Positions 45,844 to 56,028 are shown, numbered from the stretch's first letter. The stretch is 64,000 bases of DNA from Paenibacillus marchantiae (GCF_028771845.1 NZ_CP118270.1:1612001-1676000); one strand, 5' to 3'. Numbers and translations are program-made. Notes: generated by a model not told the origin, from the sequence alone.

Positions 45844-47405
45844 GAAGAAAAGCGACGATGCGCGATCCATCCGATAGGAATAAGGGAGTGAAACGTAGCC
45901 TTCCAGGCAAACGGAAAATGCGTTTTGGACGGACCTTGATGTCCCGATATATTCTCCTGATCTTGGCAGCGGTTTTGTTTGTGCCGGTCGTTCTCCCCAT
46001 TACATCTATTATCTATGTGGTGGTGGTGAACAATACAAATAAAGACAATACGGCACCTTATGGCGATAGCACGAAAATTAGCAACCTGTGGACCCGGGAA
46101 TCCGAGAAGTTGGATGGGGCGACATCTGAAAAAATCAATCAACGTATGGAACAGCTGCACCGGAAATATCCCAAATCTTCGATGTACCGTGTGGACCAAA
46201 ACGGTGAAACGGCATTTATTCTCGCTGGAGAGGACGTTGATGTATCGGAGTCCACCGTGGATGGAACAACAATGACGACATTGAAATGGACGTTGGATCA
46301 TCCGAATACAGAGACCCGGATTCCTTCGATATGGAATGCAAACAGCTCCCTGGAATTTATGAAGGAAGCCTCCTATCGTGATCCGCTAACGGTTGTTTCT
46401 TTTGTGGGTGGAGATAGTGAAGACAAGGGACAAGGGTTTATGGTGATTGAGGTTCCAAGGTATCTTTTGCAAAAGCCACAGAACAACTGGCCTATGGAAC
46501 TTTTGTATTTGGGTGGATTGATGATGATCATCTTCCTGTTATTTATCATCATGTCGATCCTGTTCTTTGCGCGAATTCGCAAGCGGCTCATCCGGCTCCA
46601 GACGGCGATGATCACTCCGGGTAAGGAAGGCATTCCCCTTCCTGTGGAGATTCGCAGATCGGATGAGATTGGACATCTGGAGGAATCGTTCAACGAAATG
46701 GTGCATCAGTTGACAGACAGCCGTCACCGGGAGCGGGAGGAAGAGCAGCTTCGCAAACGTCTTGTCGCGGGATTGTCGCATGATCTGCGTACACCGCTGA
46801 CCGTCATCCGTGGACATATGCATTCCCTTCACAAAGAACCACTAAGCACGGCTGCGGATACTTCATTGCGTCGTATGGAAGCCAAGATGGATGATTTGAG
46901 CGGATTGATCGATAACATGTTATCGTACAACCTGCTCACCAGCGGAAAATATACATTGAAGCTGGAACAGAAGGACGTCCTGCGAATCGTCAGAGAAACG
47001 GCAGCGGCCTGGTATCCCGTGTGGGAGAAAGAGCAGTTTGAGATTGATATCGATCTGCCGGAAGAACCGTTGATCTGGCAGGTGGATGAGCAGGGATTAC
47101 GTCGTGTTCTCGATAACCTGTTTCAGAATGTCATCCGTCATGCAGCGAGTGGAAAATATATTGGCATATCGACAGAACAGATCCATGGGGAGAAGGCTCT
47201 TGTTATTCAGGATAGGGGCCCAGGATTGCAGGAAGATTCGGATACCAAGGGAACAGGTCTGGGGTTATCCATCGTGGATCTGCTGATTCGTGAGATGGGG
47301 CTGCGGAAGAGGGTAGACAGCTCTGAGAATGGATTGCGGGTATGCCTCTATAGCGGCGGAGGAGCTGGGAAATCAAGGCCGTACCTTTTTTTAAACAAAA
47401 CTTAA
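45840..47405 (+). CDS. Sensor histidine kinase
   Basis: 521 residues. A basic N-terminus, TM1 (about 38-62), an extracellular domain of about 150 residues, TM2 (about 220-245), HAMP, HisKA with His near 313 in GLSHDLRTPLTV, and the ATPase domain with NLFQNVIRH and GTGLGLSIV. The long extracytoplasmic domain suggests direct sensing, unlike the short-loop kinases of Bce systems. Its last 25 residues are basic and beyond the ATPase domain. Confidence 0.92.
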   Translation: MRRKATMRDPSDRNKGVKRSLPGKRKMRFGRTLMSRYILLILAAVLFVPVVLPITSIIYVVVVNNTNKDNTAPYGDSTKISNLWTRESEKLDGATSEKINQRMEQLHRKYPKSSMYRVDQNGETAFILAGEDVDVSESTVDGTTMTTLKWTLDHPNTETRIPSIWNANSSLEFMKEASYRDPLTVVSFVGGDSEDKGQGFMVIEVPRYLLQKPQNNWPMELLYLGGLMMIIFLLFIIMSILFFARIRKRLIRLQTAMITPGKEGIPLPVEIRRSDEIGHLEESFNEMVHQLTDSRHREREEEQLRKRLVAGLSHDLRTPLTVIRGHMHSLHKEPLSTAADTSLRRMEAKMDDLSGLIDNMLSYNLLTSGKYTLKLEQKDVLRIVRETAAAWYPVWEKEQFEIDIDLPEEPLIWQVDEQGLRRVLDNLFQNVIRHAASGKYIGISTEQIHGEKALVIQDRGPGLQEDSDTKGTGLGLSIVDLLIREMGLRKRVDSSENGLRVCLYSGGGAGKSRPYLFLNKT

Positions 47406-47466
47406 ACTTCAGCCGACTTCAGCTTTAACCTTGGAAGGTTACGATGATATCCGAGGTGATTAAACA

Positions 47467-48381
47467 GTGACTGATAACATTATTCAAACCGCTAACTTAT
47501 GGAAAACATACCGGGACCGTGCGGCGGTCCGTGAACTTGATCTGCATATTAAAAAGGGAGACATTTATGGCTTCCTTGGTCCCAACGGCGCTGGCAAAAC
47601 AACAACTATTCGTATGCTTCTTGGCTTAATCAAGCCAACCAAAGGTGTCATCCGTGTATTCGACAAGGATATCCGCAAGGATCGTATGGACATTCTGCGA
47701 CGTGTAGGTTCGTTGGTTGAATATCCGTCATACTATGGACATCTGAACGCGGTGGAAAATTTGGAAACCTTGCGCCGGATATTGGATGTACCCAAATCAA
47801 GGATTGCCGAAGTGCTTTCCATCGTGGACCTGACTCGGGATGCCAAACGTTCCGTGAAAGGTTACTCGCTTGGAATGAAACAGCGTCTGGGGATTGCAAG
47901 TGCCTTGTTGGGTCAGCCGGAGCTGCTGATTTTGGACGAGCCGACGAACGGTCTTGATCCAGCGGGCATCCAGGAGATCCGGGAATTAATCAAGCGTATG
48001 CCGCTAGAACACGGCATTACCGTCCTGGTGTCCAGCCATTTGCTGAGTGAAGTGGAACAGATGGCGAGCCGGGTTGGCATTATCCGTGAGGGGAAAATGG
48101 TCCTTCAAGATACGATCGCCAATCTGCATAGCCAGACGGGCAGCTCCATTCGACTGACCGTTTCCGAGCCGGAAGAGGCGATGAAGCTGGCACGAGAGCA
48201 GGGACAATTCGGTCAACGTGAAGGAGCGGCGCTCACGTTCCCGTATATGGATAATAGCGCGATTGCATTGCTGGTCCGTCGATTGGTTGAGCAGGACCAT
48301 GCGGTTTATCGTGTGGAAGAGCACCGTCAATCCCTGGAAGACTTGTTCATGCGGGTCATCGGTGAGGGGGCAACGGTATGA
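47467..48381 (+). CDS. ABC transporter ATP-binding protein, lantibiotic-immunity type
   Basis: 304 residues, BcrA/NisF-like: Walker A GPNGAGKTT, signature YSLGMKQRLGIA, Walker B LLILDEPTNGLDP, switch SSHLLSEVEQ, and C-terminal extension ending EDLFMRVIGE. Pairs with two ABC-2 permeases downstream; overlaps the first by four bases. GTG start. Confidence 0.92.
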   Translation: MTDNIIQTANLWKTYRDRAAVRELDLHIKKGDIYGFLGPNGAGKTTTIRMLLGLIKPTKGVIRVFDKDIRKDRMDILRRVGSLVEYPSYYGHLNAVENLETLRRILDVPKSRIAEVLSIVDLTRDAKRSVKGYSLGMKQRLGIASALLGQPELLILDEPTNGLDPAGIQEIRELIKRMPLEHGITVLVSSHLLSEVEQMASRVGIIREGKMVLQDTIANLHSQTGSSIRLTVSEPEEAMKLAREQGQFGQREGAALTFPYMDNSAIALLVRRLVEQDHAVYRVEEHRQSLEDLFMRVIGEGATV

Positions 48382-49094
48382 CGGGCCGTGCGTTATCGTC
48401 CGACTGGCTTAAAATTCGTGGCAAAGGTATCTGGTTTCTCGTTTTTCTGGCACCCATTGGACTGACGGCAATGCAGGCTTTGAACTTCGGGCTTCGTTTA
48501 GGCTATCTGAAAGAACAGTATGGGAATCATCTGTGGGAGGGTTTACTGGACAATGTGGTTGTTTTTGTACCACTTGCCTTGATGCTGGGGGCGACGATTC
48601 TCAGCTCGATGATCGCAAATGTTGAACATGAGCAGGGATCATGGAAGCAATTGCTGGCGATGCCAATCACAAGACCTGCGGTGTACCTGGCCAAATTCCT
48701 GCTCGCTTGTATGCTGCTCATCATATCCTGCTTGTTATTATCAGCCGGAATTATTGGTCTGGGATTGGTGCTTGGATTCGACGCTGGTGAGATCCCTTGG
48801 ATACATGCAATCAAGTTGGGTTTATTGCCACTTGCTGGCGCACTTCCGGTGTTATCGCTGGAGCTATGGCTGACGATGGTAAACAAAAATCAGGCTCTTC
48901 CGGTCACTCTCGGCATTGTACTCGCGGTAATGGGGATGTTCGCACTCAGTATCTCACCGTACTTTCCGCTTGCTTGGGCACAGATGGCTTGGATCAGCCC
49001 GAAACCATTTGTGTATGTCGGTTTGGGTGTAGGGGCGGGGCTCCTAATCATGTTGCTGGGTATGATGCACTTTAGCCGGAAGGATGTGGCCTAA
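48378..49094 (+). CDS. ABC-2-type permease, lantibiotic-immunity (MutE/NisE-like)
   Basis: 238 residues, six helices. WKQLLAMPITRPAVYLAKF is the hallmark motif between helices 2 and 3 of MutE/EpiE-type permeases. Starts inside the ATPase gene stop. Likely moves peptide antibiotics out of the membrane. Confidence 0.88.
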   Translation: MTGRALSSDWLKIRGKGIWFLVFLAPIGLTAMQALNFGLRLGYLKEQYGNHLWEGLLDNVVVFVPLALMLGATILSSMIANVEHEQGSWKQLLAMPITRPAVYLAKFLLACMLLIISCLLLSAGIIGLGLVLGFDAGEIPWIHAIKLGLLPLAGALPVLSLELWLTMVNKNQALPVTLGIVLAVMGMFALSISPYFPLAWAQMAWISPKPFVYVGLGVGAGLLIMLLGMMHFSRKDVA

Positions 49095-49095
49095 G

Positions 49096-49830
49096 ATGAG
49101 TTTTGCAACAACCTATTTCCGAATCCTGTCCTCTGAGCGACTAAAAATGGGTAAATCACCTATCTGGCTTCTGATTCTGCTGAGTCCGTTAATCGCACTG
49201 CTTATTGGGCTGCTGTCCACACCATCAGGTCAATGGAATGTGCTTATGGGTTCAATGGTCTTTCTGCACGGTTTGTTATTGCTGCCCATCCTGACCGGCG
49301 TATTTACCTCTTTCGTCTGTCGATTCGAGCATGCGGGGGGAGGCTGGAAGCAAATGCTGGTGCTGCCGCTTACTCGTACGGGCGTATATGCAGGCAAACT
49401 GACCATCGTGATTTTGCTTCTGGCGGGCACACAATTACTGTTGCTGGGGGCCATCCTGCTGACAGGTACGATCCAGGGCATGACGGATCCCATCCCATGG
49501 GGATTGCTTACAGGTAAGCTGCTGCTGGGGCTATTCGCTTGTGTGCCGCTCGCTGCTCTCCAAATGTTCGTTTCCTTGGTATGGAGCAGCTTTGCCGCAC
49601 CGCTGGCATTGAATTTTGCGTTGACCGTACCGAACATTCTGATCGTGAACTCGGCTACATTTGGCCCATATTACCCTTGGGCGCAGCCGATGATTCTAAT
49701 GACACCTTTTGAAGGTGGGGGATTTGGAGCTTACAATGTTCCACTTGGGACCATGCTTGCAGTAGTCGGGGGCAGTGCAGTTCTCTTCATTTTAATTGGA
49801 GTTTTATATTTTAGAAAAAAAGAAATTTAA
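49096..49830 (+). CDS. ABC-2-type permease, lantibiotic-immunity (MutG/NisG-like)
   Basis: 244 residues from the ATG at 49096; an ATG at 49084 lacks room for a binding site. Six helices with GGWKQMLVLPLTRTGVYAGKL, the same motif as its partner, so the two are diverged duplicates. Closes the ATPase-permease-permease operon. Confidence 0.88.
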   Translation: MSFATTYFRILSSERLKMGKSPIWLLILLSPLIALLIGLLSTPSGQWNVLMGSMVFLHGLLLLPILTGVFTSFVCRFEHAGGGWKQMLVLPLTRTGVYAGKLTIVILLLAGTQLLLLGAILLTGTIQGMTDPIPWGLLTGKLLLGLFACVPLAALQMFVSLVWSSFAAPLALNFALTVPNILIVNSATFGPYYPWAQPMILMTPFEGGGFGAYNVPLGTMLAVVGGSAVLFILIGVLYFRKKEI

Positions 49831-49864
49831 TCGTAGAATTTATTCATTAGTTGTGTAATAAATT

Positions 49865-49927
49865 CCTTTTAAGCAAACATAGACCTCAGTTATTGACGGA
49901 CTATGTCGCTTAAAGGGGATTTTTTTG
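49865..49927 (+). terminator. Intrinsic terminator of the ABC operon
   Basis: CCTTTTAAGC and GCTTAAAGG pair with inner ACATAG/CTATGT, then TTTTTTT. Confidence 0.85.
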
Positions 49928-50017
49928 TCGCTTTTACATGGTTTTGGTGAAGAGATTGTAAGCAAATTCGAACTGGAATCTGGTAAAATAAAAAAAGCTG
50001 TTTCTAGGAGGGCTTAC

Positions 50018-50035
50018 ATGGTTATTCGAGGGTAG
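50018..50035 (+). other. Possible five-codon leader peptide (MVIRG)
   Basis: AGGAGGGCTTAC precedes ATG GTT ATT CGA GGG TAG. The binding site is stronger than that of the following kinase gene. Could be chance. Confidence 0.25.
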
Positions 50036-50106
50036 GCCCATTTCGCCGAAAATTATATTTTTTGGTTGTTAGATGAAGATATAGGCTAAGAAAAGAGGGG
50101 TAAGCC

Positions 50107-52821
50107 TTGGATATTAATAAAACGGAAACCCTAAAGCGCATTATTTCTGAGGGAAGTTCTTACCAATCCTTGTTTTTTAATCACCCAGATGCCATATATG
50201 TGATGGACATCCATGGAAATTATATTGATGCCAATCCCTCGATTGAGAGGATTTCAGGGTATACATTTGAAGAACTCCGTAGCTTAAATCGAGATAGGAT
50301 TTGCCCTCCTGAGAGTGAGGAGTTACGAGGAGAATACATTAGTGAGGTACTGGCTGGCCATTCAGTCAGTAAGCCGATCACGTTTTATCATAGAGACGGT
50401 TCCCTGAAACAGGCCAAGATTACCTATGTGCCCATAACGGAGAAAGAAGAGATTGTGGGGATATACGGTATTGCCAGGGATGTAACCGAGATCGTGGAAG
50501 TGGAACGTAAATTGCATGAAACGCAGGAGAAATATCAGATGTTGGCGGACCATGCTCAGGACCTCATTACCACGAGTTCGATGGACGGCAAGCTGCTTTA
50601 TGTCTCTCCTTCCGTCTATTCGTTGCTGGGATATCGTCCGGAAGAGGTAACAGGAAAGTTCCTGAAGGATTACTGTTATCCTGAGGATTACCCTGAACTT
50701 CTAGAGATGTCGTCGAGTGGGAATGGCTGCAAGATGCGAGTGCTTCATAAGAAGGGGCACTACATCTGGATGGAAACGCTGGCAAAGCCGGTGGCCGGAG
50801 AAGAGGGCAAGAATACTCAGATCGTCAGCGTCAGCCGGGATATTACCCAGCATAAAAATGCAGAAAGACGTCTTAGAGAGAGTCGTCAACGTTACAAATC
50901 TCTCTTCGAACATAATCCAGCAGCGGTATACTCGCTGAATCTCGAAGGCAAATATACGGCAGTGAACCGCAATCTGGTCAAAATGCTGGATGTACCTCGG
51001 AGCAAATTGATTGGGCAGTCCTTTCTTTCGCATTTGGATAAATGTGAAGTGCATGGCGGGCAGGCATACTTCGAACTGGTGAAGCAGGGGAAGCCTCAAC
51101 ATTATGAGACCCGAATCGTGAATTCCAGTGGCCGGAAGGTTGATGTATCTATCATTAATGTTCCCATCATTGTGGACCAGGAACTCGTGGGTGTATATGG
51201 GATCTTGTCTGATATTACGGAGCGTAAGGATTATACAGAGCAGATCCAGGAGCTTAGCAAACAGCATGCTCTGATTCTTAACTCGGTTACAGAGGGCATC
51301 TATGGACTGGACGCAGATGGCATCACCAGGTTTATGAATCCGGCTGCTGCTTCCATGTTCGGCTACGAAGCGGAAGAGTTTGTCGGCAAAAGCTCGCATC
51401 CTATCATTCATCATTCACGTGCAGACGGCAGCTATTTTCCAAAAAGTGAATGCCCTATTCATATGACGGTGATGGACGGGCAGCGTCGCACTGTGAAGGA
51501 GGATGTGTTCTGGCGCAAAGACGGAACCAGCTTTCTGGTGGAATACCAGGTTACACCAATTATCGATGAGGGTCAGATTCGTGGCGCCGTTATCGTGTTC
51601 AATGATGTGACGGGTGATCGCGAAATTGTGCGCGCCAAGGAAACCGCTGAACTCGCGGCACAGGCCAAGTCGGAATTCCTGTCCATGGTCAGTCATGAAA
51701 TTCGTACACCAATGAATGGAATCGTGGGGATGACTGAATTGCTAATCAGCACGGATTTGTCGGAGGAACAGCGAGAATACGCCGAGATCATCCGTGAGAG
51801 CGGTGATGCACTGTTAAATATCCTGAATGACATCCTTGATTTCAGCAAATTGGAATCTGGGAAAATGGCTTTGGCCTACGAACCGTTCTCGCTGCGCATC
51901 ATGTTGGAACAGGTTGCGGAACTTTTTTCGTCTAAAGCGGAAGAGAAGCAGTTGAAGATCCGATATCGTCTCAATCCCGACATTCCTGAGTTTATGGTGG
52001 GCGATGCGATGCGTATTCGGCAAATTCTCGTCAATCTGGTGAGCAATGCCTTGAAGTTTACGGATCAGGGGGGCATTGATGTCACGGTAGATATTATTCG
52101 TGGCAATCGACCGGAAGCGAGTGTGCTGGACTTTGCGGTGAAGGATACGGGGATCGGTATTCCAGAAGATAAGCTGGATCAGTTGTTCCAGTCGTTCTCT
52201 CAACTGCATCCTGTCATTAACCGCAAATATGGCGGGACAGGTCTTGGATTAGTCATCTCGAAGCGACTCGTGGAGATTATGGGGGGCAGTATCAGTGTGG
52301 AGAGTGAAGAAGGAAAGGGATCAACCTTCCGGTTCGCTGTGCCTGCCACAAGTGTAGATGCGACTGCAGAGGCAGAGCAATCTGCACGTCAATTCAGCCA
52401 TGATCGGACACGCCAGGGGGATAAGGTAGCAATACGTATTCTTGTTGCCGAGGATCACCCGGTAAACCGAAAGATTTTATCGGAGTATCTAGAGAAGCTT
52501 GGATACCAAGCAGATGTATGCACCAATGGCGTTGAAGCGATTGAAGCCATTTCGCAAAATGCCTATGATATTGTCCTGATGGATCTTCAGATGCCTGTTA
52601 TGGATGGACTCAAAGCAACAGACCTTGTACACCGATTAATTCCGCAGGAGCGTATTCCAGCTATTATAGCGGTAACCGGAAATGCCAAACGTGAAGACAA
52701 GGAAGCTTGTTTGGAGATTGGGATGCGTGACTTCATCAGCAAACCAATCATGCTGAGTGAATTAAAGCGGGTATTGCAGCAATGGGGGCCAACAGATGAA
52801 CCGCAGCTTGCACCAAGCTGA
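50107..52821 (+). CDS. Hybrid sensor histidine kinase with four PAS domains and a receiver
   Basis: 904 residues, cytosolic, TTG start after AGAGGGG. PAS domains begin near residues 20, 143, 265 and 388 (the last near LNSVTEGIYGLDADG), several with a PAC tail (IVGIYGIARDVTE). HisKA carries the His in SMVSHEIRTPMNG (about 530), the ATPase domain has NLVSNALKFT and GTGLGLVISKRL, and the C-terminal receiver (about 777-898) has D825 in VLMDLQMPVMDG. No output domain, so it must pass phosphate on to another protein. No membrane segment is seen, so it senses a cytosolic or redox signal. Confidence 0.93.
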   Translation: MDINKTETLKRIISEGSSYQSLFFNHPDAIYVMDIHGNYIDANPSIERISGYTFEELRSLNRDRICPPESEELRGEYISEVLAGHSVSKPITFYHRDGSLKQAKITYVPITEKEEIVGIYGIARDVTEIVEVERKLHETQEKYQMLADHAQDLITTSSMDGKLLYVSPSVYSLLGYRPEEVTGKFLKDYCYPEDYPELLEMSSSGNGCKMRVLHKKGHYIWMETLAKPVAGEEGKNTQIVSVSRDITQHKNAERRLRESRQRYKSLFEHNPAAVYSLNLEGKYTAVNRNLVKMLDVPRSKLIGQSFLSHLDKCEVHGGQAYFELVKQGKPQHYETRIVNSSGRKVDVSIINVPIIVDQELVGVYGILSDITERKDYTEQIQELSKQHALILNSVTEGIYGLDADGITRFMNPAAASMFGYEAEEFVGKSSHPIIHHSRADGSYFPKSECPIHMTVMDGQRRTVKEDVFWRKDGTSFLVEYQVTPIIDEGQIRGAVIVFNDVTGDREIVRAKETAELAAQAKSEFLSMVSHEIRTPMNGIVGMTELLISTDLSEEQREYAEIIRESGDALLNILNDILDFSKLESGKMALAYEPFSLRIMLEQVAELFSSKAEEKQLKIRYRLNPDIPEFMVGDAMRIRQILVNLVSNALKFTDQGGIDVTVDIIRGNRPEASVLDFAVKDTGIGIPEDKLDQLFQSFSQLHPVINRKYGGTGLGLVISKRLVEIMGGSISVESEEGKGSTFRFAVPATSVDATAEAEQSARQFSHDRTRQGDKVAIRILVAEDHPVNRKILSEYLEKLGYQADVCTNGVEAIEAISQNAYDIVLMDLQMPVMDGLKATDLVHRLIPQERIPAIIAVTGNAKREDKEACLEIGMRDFISKPIMLSELKRVLQQWGPTDEPQLAPS

Positions 52822-52860
52822 AGACTCGTACTCCCAAGGTGGATAAAAACAAACAACACA

Positions 52861-52906
52861 AAAACGCCAATGACGCTTCTGTATCAGGAGGTTATTGGCG
52901 TTTTTG
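52861..52906. terminator. Bidirectional intrinsic terminator
   Basis: AAAACGCCAAT and ATTGGCGTTTTT. Serves convergent kinase and dehydrogenase genes. Confidence 0.9.
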
Positions 52907-52953
52907 TGTTTCTGTTTATTTTGTTATGGTCCATCCTTAAATGGCTGAACTGG

Positions 52954-53907
52954 TCAAACCAGGGTAAGACGATTGATGTTACCTGACAAAACTTCGCATG
53001 AACGCTCGAATTTCTCACGTTCAGATGCATCCAAATTCAACTCGATAATCTCCTGAATCCCATCCCCGCCAATAATGGCTGGAACACCTGCGCATACGTT
53101 GTTCTGTCCATACTCTCCATCAAGAATTGCGGAGACAGCAATGATCTTGTGTTCATCGTTGAGAATCGAACGGGTAATATGTGCGAGTGCGTTACCGATT
53201 CCGAATTGGGTGGAACCTTTACGAGTGAAAATTTCCCAACCGGCGTCTTTCGTTTTGCGGGCGATATCTTCCAGGTCCAGATGTTTGAAGCGTTCCTTGT
53301 GCTGTTCCATAATGTGCATAATCGGTTTGCCTCCGATAGTGACATGGGACCATGCCACGAACTGGGATTCCCCATGTTCCCCGAGAGCATATCCATGCAC
53401 GCTGCGTGGATCGATGGAGAAGACCTCTGACAACAGCGTTTTGAGCCGGGAGGAATCAATAGACGTACCTGTACCGATGACTCGTTCACGCGGAAGACCG
53501 GACAGCTTCCATACCATATAAGTTACTATGTCAACCGGATTGGCCGCGACGACAAAAATCCCCCGGAATCCGCTATTCATGATAGGAACAACGATATCTT
53601 TGGCAATGGACTCCGCTTCCTCCAGAATATCCAGACGAGTCTGCCCTGGCTTCGGATTCGCTCCGGCAGTCAGGACTATGACGTCCATGCTGCCGCAATC
53701 TGCATAAGTGCCAGCGTATACCTTCGTGCGGTTATGTGTGAAGTCCATGCAATGGGAAAAATCCAGCGCCTGTGCAACCGCACGGTCATACGTCCGGTCA
53801 ACCATCATAATTTCTCTGCATATCGATTGATTAATCATGGAATATGCACAACTTGAACCGACAAGTCCCGCCCCGATCACCGCTACTTTACCTGATTTGC
53901 CTAACAC
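52954..53907 (-). CDS. L-lactate dehydrogenase-like 2-hydroxyacid dehydrogenase
   Basis: 317 residues, LDH/MDH family. [13 protein letters not shown] for NAD, TRLDI for the active Arg, [28 protein letters not shown] (Asp/Arg pair) and catalytic His in GEHGES. GTG start with GGGGGC upstream. The specificity loop reads [11 protein letters not shown] where typical LDH has AGANQKPGETR: Gln to Pro at the discriminating position. This could shift the substrate from pyruvate to another 2-oxo acid, or it is a tolerated change. Confidence 0.9.
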   Translation of the reverse strand: MLGKSGKVAVIGAGLVGSSCAYSMINQSICREIMMVDRTYDRAVAQALDFSHCMDFTHNRTKVYAGTYADCGSMDVIVLTAGANPKPGQTRLDILEEAESIAKDIVVPIMNSGFRGIFVVAANPVDIVTYMVWKLSGLPRERVIGTGTSIDSSRLKTLLSEVFSIDPRSVHGYALGEHGESQFVAWSHVTIGGKPIMHIMEQHKERFKHLDLEDIARKTKDAGWEIFTRKGSTQFGIGNALAHITRSILNDEHKIIAVSAILDGEYGQNNVCAGVPAIIGGDGIQEIIELNLDASEREKFERSCEVLSGNINRLTLV

Positions 53908-54408
53908 TGCTGTTCAGCCCCCATTTACATTTGATTTATCCGTTCGTAATAATACATATGTTAAGTATAGTCCTTTATTTTATGCTAATAGCTGCTTCTA
54001 CGTTACATAAGATAACACATGGAAAAGCTGTGCAGCAATGATTTCCTCTGTCGCGGGAGCGTATTGGAGTGACGGAGTTAACAAAATTGACATGAATAAT
54101 TCATCCTCATAAAAAGTGACGGCGTTTGCACCAACGAATTTCGACATGACAGCATTCATGCTCATTGTCGGATGAAGGGTTATTTTTACGAATGAGGCAA
54201 CTGACAAAAGCTCTTATGAATCCGCAGAAACAGAAGAAAAGCGTCAAAGGGATCTGCAAAGAGACTGACGAATACATACGGACAAGCAAATGAAATATGC
54301 GTACTTGATCCATGAGACAGGTTGACCCGATCCGATGACAGTTCCAAAAGGGAACGCTGAAGCCACTACCTTATATTCAAAAAGACTTCATTCCGGGAGG
54401 GAATAATA
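53908..54408. other. Intergenic region without recognised gene
   Basis: About 500 bases between the divergent dehydrogenase and MerR-type genes. Short ORFs on either strand lack ribosome binding sites and family features. A TTCCAAAAGGGAA hairpin lies near 54342. Confidence 0.5.
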
Positions 54409-55062
54409 ATGATTGAAGAAGTAGGAGCAACGACGGAAACGGCCAAGAGCCTGGGCATTGGTGCCAGTACTCTTCGTAAATATGCGGCAGCGCTTGAGGA
54501 ACAAGGGTATCGATTCGAGCGTTCCGCCAACAAATCCAGATTGTTCAAGTCGGACGATATCGAGTGCATCGAACGCCTGATGACAGAACTTAGGGAACAT
54601 AACCTGCCACTTGCAGATGCTGTGGTGACCGTACTGACTCCAGACGTGCCTGTGATGGTAATGGAGGAGGCCTCAGTGGCAGAATGTGCGGCAACAGTGA
54701 TGCCTGCAATATTTCCTGAGGAACCTGAACTAACTGGAGCATTGAGATCTTATGAAGGTCTGGGACAACTGGTGAGTGAAGTGACTTACGGTGCTGTCGG
54801 ACAGCAGGATGATCAGGTCCAGCTGCTGCAGCATCGGGTGGACGAACTAGAGTTAACGCTGCAGCATCTGGCGGATACCCATCTTGCTCTCCAGGAGCAG
54901 ATGGAGAAGCAGCGCCTATGGATGAATGAGAAGCTGGAAGAGGAGCGAGACCGTGAACTGGTCACCAATCTGCGCAGCTTCCAGGGAAGAAAACGCAAAC
55001 CCAAAGGAACATCGCTTCGAATGTTGTTCGGGCTGCTGCCCAAAAAGCACAAAGAAGCCTGA
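54409..55062 (+). CDS. MerR-like DNA-binding protein with coiled coil
   Basis: 217 residues. N-terminal helix-turn-helix and wing (ETAKSLGIGASTLRKYAAAL, YRFERSANKSRLFKSDDIE), then an acidic variable part (70-135), a coiled coil (VQLLQHRVDELELTLQHLAD on to about 190) and a very basic tail (GRKRKPKGTSLRMLF). This layout resembles RacA-like and phage/plasmid MerR-type proteins. GGGAGGGAATAAT precedes the ATG. Role unknown. Confidence 0.75.
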   Translation: MIEEVGATTETAKSLGIGASTLRKYAAALEEQGYRFERSANKSRLFKSDDIECIERLMTELREHNLPLADAVVTVLTPDVPVMVMEEASVAECAATVMPAIFPEEPELTGALRSYEGLGQLVSEVTYGAVGQQDDQVQLLQHRVDELELTLQHLADTHLALQEQMEKQRLWMNEKLEEERDRELVTNLRSFQGRKRKPKGTSLRMLFGLLPKKHKEA

Positions 55063-55175
55063 GAACCCTGTCCATGCTCGTCGTGATTTTACACAGCTAG
55101 CTTGGTATAATGAGCCCATACAACAACAAGACTGGCTGCTGATCTGCTCTGCTTAAACGGAAAACAGGAGATCAG

Positions 55176-56018
55176 ATGGCTGGCGTGGGAGGACCTGTGG
55201 AGCTGCGACGAAGCTGGCAAAGACTACTCGGCCTATGGACTGATCGTCCCCGGAGGAAAGGTACGAAGATCGCCGGGCGTTATACGATATATGACTTGCT
55301 TGGTATGGGAAGTTATGGACTGACATACCTATGTACCGATGAACAGACTGGCAATGATGTAGCGTTAAAAGAATCCAAACCCAGCAAGGGTAGACTCGCT
55401 GTACGGTTGCTGGACAGGGAGGCGGATGTGATGAATCGGATGGATCATTCGGCCATCCCTAAGTTGCTGGATGTGTTCACATACCGGGCGCGCAGTTACA
55501 TTGTCACCGAGTATATCCTTGGGGAGACACTGGAACAGTGCATATTCGAGCAAGGCCGCAAATATACGGAACAGGATTGTCTGGAGCTGGTAAAGCAACT
55601 ACTGGCTCCCATTGTGCATGTTCATGAGCAGGGATATATTCATGGGGATGTCCGTATTCCAAATGTCATTTTACGTGACGGGCAGGTGCATTTGATTGAT
55701 TTTGGCCTGGCGCGGCGCATGGGGGAGCCGTTGTTGCCTGAGCTAAAACGCCGGATGCGTGAATTGCCCGAGCCTGAAGATGAACTGGCTGCGCCGGATC
55801 AGGATTTGCAGGATCTCGGTCATTTTCTTTTGTTCATGCTGTATTCCGCTTACGAGCCAGAGAAGGGCCGCAAACCGGCTAGTTGGCAGGAAGAACTCAA
55901 GCTTACGCCGGAAGTTCACGATATGCTGGAACGACTGCTTGGACTTCGTCCAGGCTATGAAGGTGGAGCGCTGGAATTACAGGCGGATATTGACCGTGTG
56001 CTGATAAAGTTGCGATGA
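55176..56018 (+). CDS. Ser/Thr protein kinase
   Basis: 280 residues. Gly loop LLGMGSYGLTYL, VALK lysine, EADVMNRM Glu, catalytic loop HGDVRIPN (Asp and Asn kept, HGD in place of HRD) and DFGLARR. The fold ends near residue 275 with no sensor or membrane segment, so it is a soluble minimal kinase. ATG follows ACAGGAGATCAG. The MerR-type gene lies 113 bases upstream on the same strand; they may be related by function. Confidence 0.88.
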   Translation: MAGVGGPVELRRSWQRLLGLWTDRPRRKGTKIAGRYTIYDLLGMGSYGLTYLCTDEQTGNDVALKESKPSKGRLAVRLLDREADVMNRMDHSAIPKLLDVFTYRARSYIVTEYILGETLEQCIFEQGRKYTEQDCLELVKQLLAPIVHVHEQGYIHGDVRIPNVILRDGQVHLIDFGLARRMGEPLLPELKRRMRELPEPEDELAAPDQDLQDLGHFLLFMLYSAYEPEKGRKPASWQEELKLTPEVHDMLERLLGLRPGYEGGALELQADIDRVLIKLR

Positions 56019-56028
56019 AGAAATAAAT

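Noticed and set aside
49928..50106. Riboswitch-like leader before the hybrid kinase gene
   Set aside because: No known aptamer motif could be matched; only a mini-ORF is noted.
53998..54207. 69-codon ORF on the - strand in the gap before the MerR-type gene
   Set aside because: TTG start, no ribosome binding site, no family feature; left as intergenic.
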